A DNA stretch of 64,000 nucleotides, taken from Bog-473 sp963754445 (GTDB taxonomy: Bacteria > Actinomycetota > Acidimicrobiia > Acidimicrobiales > RAAP-2). Positions 58,976-64,000 of this stretch are shown piece by piece (positions within the stretch are counted from its first letter, which is position 1; each line of letters opens with the position of its first letter). A model generated the notes under the pieces. The model saw only the letters and a list, made by a program, of their open reading frames with translations, did not search any database and was not told the origin of the DNA. The position numbers and the translations under genes are program-made. Location of the stretch: the NCBI GenBank assembly GCA_963754445.1, contig CAVWFT010000001.1:1054001-1118000 (forward strand), written 5' to 3'.

Positions 58976-60373
58976 TCAGGTGTTGTCCGGCGGCCCTTCA
59001 CGTGGTCTGGTCCCGTTTCTCCTGCCCGATTTCTCGGGCAGCGGATCAGTGCCGCCGTTGTTCGGCGATGACCCGCTCGTCGCCGTCTCCGATGCCGCCG
59101 ACCAGAGGGGCGACGGCCATGAATCCATGGCCCGACCGTCGGGCGTCACGAACGTCACAACGGCGTTCGCATCACCGGTGACCTGCCACCCCTTGGAGTG
59201 GACCAGGCCATGGTGGTGCTTGCACAAGAGGGCGAGATTCGGGAGATCTGTTCTCCCGCCCCGGGTCCACCAGCGCAGATGGTGTGGTTCCGTGAACACG
59301 GCGTTGGGACAGCCCGGGAAGCGGCAACAGCGGTCACGCCTCCAGATCTCCCTGCGCTGGGCGGCGGTCGGGCTCCGGCGGGCCCGACCTTCGTACATCG
59401 TGTGACCCCACCGATCGTCCACGCCGATCACGAAGGTGGAGTCGCAGACCAGGCGGCGAACGCTATCGATGTCGATGAGCCCGCCGCGCTCGAGGTCGCC
59501 GCAGAGTTCGGAGGCCCGACCCGACTCGTCGATCAGCGAATGGAGGGGCGTATGGAGCACGGTGAACGTGCGGGTCGCGGCCCCCAGGGTCAGCCCGGTG
59601 CCTGCTCCCTGACCGGTGCCGGGACCGATCGCACTGAGCATCCCCATGAACGCGTCGTAGCAGCGCTGGTCCCACGGCAGCAACGTCTCACCTTCGGACG
59701 TGGGCAAGGCCTTTGCCTGCGCCTCGACTCGAGCCCGGACGGCGACGAAGTCCTCCAGGGGGAACTGGACCGACATGGTGCGGCGTGACTCGTTGAACCG
59801 GAGCGAGCGCGCCGCTCGGTCCGCCTCGGCCCCCGCCGCCGTCGGACGCTGCATCGATTTCACGAACTGCCCGAGCTCGTGTACCGACGATCGGCGGGCG
59901 ACCTCGGCCAGCTCTTGATCCGTCTCGGCGGTGGCCACTCCGGCCACCGCCCGGACCTTGTCGAGCGTGATGTCGCCGTCACGCAGGGCGTGCCTCAGGT
60001 GGGGGAGGTCAAGAGCCGCCTCCGCCACCTGGTCGTAGGAGCGGGCCGAGGCCGACGAGAGGCCAAAACGCTCTTCTTGCCACCGGGTCGACGACGTCGC
60101 ACCGTCGGCCCGAAATTGCTCGCGGCCGTTGGCCTCGCCCTGCAACCCGATGATTGCCCCGTCAGCGATCGAGCGGAAGCGGTGCCATCGTCCCAGCCAC
60201 TCGCTCAACTCCTGGCCAGACAGTGCGGCCAGGGTGGGCGGATTCAGTTCCTCGGCGAGCTGCGCCAGTTGGCTGGCCAGCTCAACAGCCCGTGACGCCA
60301 CGTCCCGGGAGCCGGCGGCTGGAGTTGAGATTCCCATCGCCAATGAACGGTCGCGGCGCCATCGGCCAGGCAT
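58976..60373 (-). CDS. DUF222/HNH endonuclease domain protein (13E12 type)
   Basis: A 465-residue protein. The N-terminal three-fifths is the helical DUF222 domain (ELNPPTLAALSGQELSEWLGRW; LRHALRDGDITLDKVRAVAGV). The C-terminal HNH domain has RDRCCRFPGCPN, TEPHHLRWWTRGGRTDLPNLALLCKHHHGLVH with the metal-binding HH and N residues. Such proteins are numerous in actinobacteria and in Mycobacterium 13E12 repeats; targets are unknown. The tail is Ser/Pro-rich. Start at ATG 60373 with GAAGAAG upstream; ATG 60337 is possible. It lies 26 bases behind the transporter gene. Confidence 0.88.
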   Translation of the reverse strand: MPGRWRRDRSLAMGISTPAAGSRDVASRAVELASQLAQLAEELNPPTLAALSGQELSEWLGRWHRFRSIADGAIIGLQGEANGREQFRADGATSSTRWQEERFGLSSASARSYDQVAEAALDLPHLRHALRDGDITLDKVRAVAGVATAETDQELAEVARRSSVHELGQFVKSMQRPTAAGAEADRAARSLRFNESRRTMSVQFPLEDFVAVRARVEAQAKALPTSEGETLLPWDQRCYDAFMGMLSAIGPGTGQGAGTGLTLGAATRTFTVLHTPLHSLIDESGRASELCGDLERGGLIDIDSVRRLVCDSTFVIGVDDRWGHTMYEGRARRSPTAAQRREIWRRDRCCRFPGCPNAVFTEPHHLRWWTRGGRTDLPNLALLCKHHHGLVHSKGWQVTGDANAVVTFVTPDGRAMDSWPSPLWSAASETATSGSSPNNGGTDPLPEKSGRRNGTRPREGPPDNT

Positions 60374-60399
60374 CACATCTTCTTCCGACGGCCGTGCCC

Positions 60400-61893
60400 C
60401 TATTCCACCGCCGACAATGTCGCGTTGGCCAGCGTGGTTCCCGAGCGCAGCAGGGACACGACGCCCGCCGCCGCGGCGGCGAGGGCCAGCACGAAGGCGG
60501 TGACGGAGAAGGCATGGGCCGCGCCGCTCATCGAACCCTGGCTGCCTCCCGCGATGGTGAAGATCGAACCCGTCAGGGCCAGTCCGAGCGCCGTCCCCAT
60601 TCCGCGCGTCATGTTCAGGACGCCCGATGCCATGCCCGCCTGCTGCTCGGGAGCCGCCCCCATGATCGAGGCGTTGTTCGGTGAGGTGAAGAGCCCCATC
60701 CCGATCCCGACGAGCGCCAGGAGCACGAGAAAGGGGACCGTCGAGGGCCGTACTGCGGCCATCACGCCCAGAGATACCGCCACAAGCGCCATGCCGGTGA
60801 CGGTAAGTGGTCGGGCCCCCACCCTGTCCGCGAAGCGTCCGGCCATGGGGGCCACGATCCCGAAGGCCAGGGGCATCGCCATCAGCTGGAGTCCCGAGCG
60901 CGCCGTGCCGATCCCCAGCCCTCGCTCGAAGTAAAAGGGGACGAGCAACAGCACACCGAACATAACCAGATAGGACAGCATCCCCGACGCGATCCCCGTC
61001 GAGAACTGGGCGGAGCGGAAGAGCTTCAAGTCGAGCATCGGATCGGCGTCTCGCCGTTCGTGGCGCACGAAGAGAATCAACAGGACGGCGGCCGCTCCGA
61101 AGAGACCGATGATCAGGACCGAACTCCAACCAACCTGCGCCCCGAAGGAGATGGCCGACAATAACGCGACGACGGCCGGGAAGAAGATGCCCAGGCCGGT
61201 CCAATCGAAGCGTACGCGGGCCAGCAGGTTCCGACTGCGCGGCACGAGGAGCACCGCCGCCACGGCCCCGAAGATCCCGAAGGGGATGTTCACGAAGAAG
61301 ATCAAGCGCCAGCCGCCGGCGGCCAGGAGGAGGCCACCCACGGTCGGTCCGACGGCCAAACCGAGTGCCTGGGCGGCGCCCTGGAGGCCGATGGCCTTCC
61401 CGAGCGACCGGTCCGGGACCACCAGCACGATGATGGCCAAGCTGTTCGCCTGCAGCATCGCCGCGCCCACGGCTTGCAGCGCCCGGAAACCGCACAACGC
61501 AGCGAGGTCAGGCGCGAGGCCGCAGAGAACCGAGGCGATGGTGAAGATGACGAAGCCGTAGACGTAGAGAAGTTTTCGCCCCCACATGTCGGCGAAGCGC
61601 CCGACCGCCGTCACGGTGGCCACGAGCACCAGCAGGTAGGAGAGACCCACCCACGTGACGGCGCCGACCGAGGCGTCGAAGGTCCGCTGCAACGTCGGCA
61701 GGGCAACCGTCACGATGGACGCGTCGAGCTGCCCCATGAATGCTCCGACGCACACCGCGGCCACGGCGAACCAGGGCGCGCCCGGGTTGTCCCTGATCAT
61801 CTGGGGCCGCCGCGGCTCAACGAGCAGCCGGTCCCAGGTCCACGTCCACGGTTTCGGCGGGGCCGAGCCGCCGTTCACGTCATGGCTACTCAT
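60400..61893 (-). CDS. MFS transporter, DHA2 family (14 TM)
   Basis: A 497-residue exporter. TM1 carries AFMGQLDASIVTVALPTL, motif A is GRFADMWGRKLLY, motif B RALQAVGAAML, and motif C GLAVGPTVGGLLLAAGGWRLIF. 14 helices are visible. A Trp-rich N-terminal stretch (KPWTWTWDRLLVEP) is unusual. Likely a drug or solute exporter. It is between the HNH gene and the GH3 gene, all on minus. Confidence 0.88.
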   Translation of the reverse strand: MSSHDVNGGSAPPKPWTWTWDRLLVEPRRPQMIRDNPGAPWFAVAAVCVGAFMGQLDASIVTVALPTLQRTFDASVGAVTWVGLSYLLVLVATVTAVGRFADMWGRKLLYVYGFVIFTIASVLCGLAPDLAALCGFRALQAVGAAMLQANSLAIIVLVVPDRSLGKAIGLQGAAQALGLAVGPTVGGLLLAAGGWRLIFFVNIPFGIFGAVAAVLLVPRSRNLLARVRFDWTGLGIFFPAVVALLSAISFGAQVGWSSVLIIGLFGAAAVLLILFVRHERRDADPMLDLKLFRSAQFSTGIASGMLSYLVMFGVLLLVPFYFERGLGIGTARSGLQLMAMPLAFGIVAPMAGRFADRVGARPLTVTGMALVAVSLGVMAAVRPSTVPFLVLLALVGIGMGLFTSPNNASIMGAAPEQQAGMASGVLNMTRGMGTALGLALTGSIFTIAGGSQGSMSGAAHAFSVTAFVLALAAAAAGVVSLLRSGTTLANATLSAVE

Positions 61894-61958
61894 GCGGCGT
61901 CACGCAGTCCCGCACGCCCTTGAAGCTCCGAGCAGCCCGAGCGTGCGTGGGCTCCGCC

Positions 61959-64000
61959 TCACCCCGGCCACCGCACCGTCGCCGCGCCACGGATGTCGCG
62001 TGACGAGGCCCCGACCAGGATTTCGTAGCGCCCCTCGTCAGATCTCCAGCCGTGCGTGTCCACGTCCCAATAGCGGTAGGCCACAGCGTCGAGCTCAACA
62101 ACCGCTGGTTCCCGCTGACCCGCCTCGACCTCCACTTTCACGAAACCTGCGAGTTCCCGGTCCGGGCGTTCGACTCGTCCGTCGAGCGCCCGGACGTACA
62201 CCTGCACGACGGCGGTGCCACGAAGGTCCCCCGAATTGTGCAGTTGCAGACTGACCCGCCCGGGTGTGATCTCGATCTCTTCGAATTGGATCTCGCCATA
62301 GGAGAGGCCGTGGCCGAACGCGAAGAGTGGGGCGATGGCGGCCGTCTCGAAGTGACGGTACCCGACGAAGACACCCTCTCCGTACACCACATGTCCGTCC
62401 GAGCCGGGATAGCGCAAGGGGTCACCGCCGGTCGGTCCGTCTTCGATCCGAGCCGGCAGCGACATGGAAAGCCGACCCGACGGTTCGGCGGCGCCGGTGA
62501 TGATGTCGGCCAACGCGTCTGCCGCCTCCTCGCCTCCGTACCAGGGCAGCAGCACGGCGCCGGCCTGCGATGCCCAGGGCATCTCCACCGGCGAGCCCGC
62601 GTTCACGATGACGATCGTGCGTGGATTGGCCTCGATGGTCGCTTCGACGAGTTCACGTTGGCGGCCCGGCAGGGCAAGGTCGGTGCGGTCTTTCCCTTCG
62701 GATTCCCACTGGCTGTTCGACCCGACGACGACGACCGCCACGTCGGCGGAGCGGGCGGATGCCACGGCCCGATCGAACTCCTGATCGTCGGCTGGTCGAT
62801 CGGCCGCGATCCGGACGCCCAGGATGAAATCCGAATCCCCGCGAGGCCAGATCTCGACGTCGAGCTCGTATCGCCGGCCCGCTTCGAGATGGCGTTCGAC
62901 CTGGACGAGGGCACTGCCGGCGCCGTAGAAGCCTTCACCGCGTGCCGGTTCGGAATTGTCGACGACGATCTCGCCGTCGATGCGAAGCAGTGAGCGCCCC
63001 GCGCTTTCGAGCCCCATTCGCCACCGCCCCGACTGATCCGGCGTGAAGGTGCCGTGCAGGCGGGCCGAATACGTCCCGAGCGCCAGATCGGCCCTGGGCG
63101 GTCCCAGCCACATGATGCGCGGCAGGTGGGCCAGCTCGCTCTGGACCGGGTCACCGGTGCGTTCTGCGTTCTGGAAATAGTCCAGGGTGAAGCTCTCGGG
63201 CTCGTTGCCGACACTCATGAGGCGCATGTCGATGGAGGCGAGGCCTCTGTCGATGCGGCACCCGACCTCGGACGTGATGTGCACCGCGGGCAGACGTTCC
63301 GCCAGCGCTTCGGGCAACGTGCGCCGGCGGTGGGGGGTCACTTCGGAGCTTCCACCTCCCATGGCCAGCTGCACGGCGTTGGGACCGATGACGGCGATGC
63401 GCGCAACGTCGGGAGTCGTTGCGTCCGTCGTCGCCGAGGAGGCGGCTGTGGATGCCGACGCGGCAGGACGTGGCCGCAGCGGAAGCAGGCCGTTGTTGAC
63501 CAGCAGCACCGTGCCTTCAGCCGCCGCCGCCCTGGCCAGGGCGCGTCGATCCGGATGATCTGTTTCCTCCTCTGGTCCACGGGGTGCGCGGCGAGCGGGG
63601 CCGAGGAGCCCGACCCGATGCATGAGGAGCAGCAGGTGGCGCACCTGTCGGTCGAGGACCGACTCGTCGATCTCCCCGTTCCGTACAGCGCTGGCGAGCG
63701 TGGGCCCGAGCCATGCCGGGGGCCCGGGCATCTCGAGATCGAGCCCGGCTTGAGCGGCGGGAACGGTGGAGTGGGTTCCGAACCAATCCGACATCACCAG
63801 ACCGTCGAAGCCCCACTCCTGGCGCAAGATGAGCCCCAGAAGATCGGGATGCTCTCCACAGTACGTCCCATTGACCTTGTTGTAGGCCGTCATGACAGAC
63901 CAGACCCCGGCCTCTCGCACGGCGTGTTCGAAGGCCACCAGGTGGATCTCCCGCAGGGCACGTTCGTCGACCTCGGCGCTGACCGACATCCTGTCGTGTT
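61959..64000 (-). CDS. GH3 family beta-glycosidase with PA14 domain, 5' end outside window
   Basis: At least 680 residues; the frame is still open at the right edge, so the N-terminal barrel start is missing. The catalytic nucleophile is Asp in GFDGLVMSDWFGTHS, after VMTAYNKVNGTYCGEHP. The (alpha/beta)6 sandwich follows (TVLLVNNGLLPL; VVVVGSNSQWESEGKDRTDL, with the likely acid-base Glu). Between these a PA14 domain is inserted (DYFQNAERTGDPVQSE, RIDGEIVVDN), and a Fn3-like domain ends the protein (PLFAFGHGLSYGEIQFEEIEI). Such enzymes hydrolyse beta-glucosides or xylosides. No signal peptide can be judged. Confidence 0.9.
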   Translation of the reverse strand, partial: HDRMSVSAEVDERALREIHLVAFEHAVREAGVWSVMTAYNKVNGTYCGEHPDLLGLILRQEWGFDGLVMSDWFGTHSTVPAAQAGLDLEMPGPPAWLGPTLASAVRNGEIDESVLDRQVRHLLLLMHRVGLLGPARRAPRGPEEETDHPDRRALARAAAAEGTVLLVNNGLLPLRPRPAASASTAASSATTDATTPDVARIAVIGPNAVQLAMGGGSSEVTPHRRRTLPEALAERLPAVHITSEVGCRIDRGLASIDMRLMSVGNEPESFTLDYFQNAERTGDPVQSELAHLPRIMWLGPPRADLALGTYSARLHGTFTPDQSGRWRMGLESAGRSLLRIDGEIVVDNSEPARGEGFYGAGSALVQVERHLEAGRRYELDVEIWPRGDSDFILGVRIAADRPADDQEFDRAVASARSADVAVVVVGSNSQWESEGKDRTDLALPGRQRELVEATIEANPRTIVIVNAGSPVEMPWASQAGAVLLPWYGGEEAADALADIITGAAEPSGRLSMSLPARIEDGPTGGDPLRYPGSDGHVVYGEGVFVGYRHFETAAIAPLFAFGHGLSYGEIQFEEIEITPGRVSLQLHNSGDLRGTAVVQVYVRALDGRVERPDRELAGFVKVEVEAGQREPAVVELDAVAYRYWDVDTHGWRSDEGRYEILVGASSRDIRGAATVRWPG

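Noticed and set aside
58976..60373. HNH protein as part of a mobile intron or phage
   Set aside because: The DUF222 fusion is a common chromosomal actinobacterial family; no phage or intron features surround it.
60500..61495. N-terminal extension of the HNH protein to 839 codons
   Set aside because: This part is an out-of-frame reading of the transporter gene; the DUF222 domain starts only near 60337-60373.

Overview
The window is GC-rich bacterial chromosome, densely coding, with many GTG starts. I infer an uncultivated-type actinomycete, probably class Acidimicrobiia. The basis is mycobacteria-like protein families (a DevS-type kinase core, an actinobacterial penicillin-binding protein, a DUF222/HNH protein, an ECF sigma factor paired with a YCII protein), abundant acyl-CoA and ketone metabolism, and many genes whose -10 hexamer (TAnnnT or a close variant) lies 6-8 bases before the start codon, which implies leaderless transcripts. 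No rRNA, tRNA, CRISPR array, IS element or phage gene was seen.

Layout. 62-3063 (minus): Gfo/Idh/MocA oxidoreductase, a conserved hypothetical without a clear start, and a GT87-like membrane mannosyltransferase. 3441-10205: CaiB-type CoA-transferase, methyltransferase and ATP-grasp protein on plus, then a frameshifted type I sulfatase and an enoyl-CoA hydratase on minus. 10311-12587: secreted protein with six C-terminal GYWEVASDGG-type repeats. 12921-14528: class B PBP. 14617-17943: PhyH dioxygenase, a zinc-sensing ArsR/CDF efflux pair, and two divergent MarR-like genes around twin palindromes. 17988-21084: TrmA/RlmD-type RNA methyltransferase, then YCII plus ECF sigma factor. 21172-25093: SDR, Baeyer-Villiger monooxygenase and alpha/beta-hydrolase, a plausible ketone-cleavage cassette. 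25095-28647: L,D-transpeptidase lipoprotein, RidA flanked by minisatellites, phytoene-desaturase-like oxidoreductase and a small hypothetical.

28900-40640: double-core hybrid histidine kinase, ABC-F ATPase, YdcF-like protein, polytopic membrane protein, PrmC-like methyltransferase, DHA2 efflux pump with divergent MarR, and an ABC-2 exporter pair. 40677-46252: small ORF, methyltransferase, GT8-like glycosyltransferase, acyl-CoA synthetase and MFS transporter. 46508-58768 is a surface polysaccharide locus: LbH acyltransferase, Wzx-like flippase, Wzz-like chain-length regulator, Wzy/ligase-like protein, two methyltransferases, two GT4 enzymes, a GDP-mannose 3,5-epimerase and a GT61 enzyme. 58976-64000 (minus): DUF222/HNH protein, DHA2 transporter and a GH3 glycosidase with PA14 domain that runs off the right end.

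How the parts fit. The glycan genes cover precursor epimerisation, glycosyl transfer, methylation and acylation, flipping, polymerisation and length control. The metabolic genes point to oxidation of ketones, acyl-CoAs and terpenoid or steroid-like substrates. Exporters sit next to their own MarR or ArsR sensors. The most unusual sequence-level signals are three very short leaderless ORFs whose ends overlap the starts of downstream genes (9, 14 and 11 codons), several minisatellites including one encoding pentapeptide repeats, and one sulfatase broken by a single base in a homopolymer.
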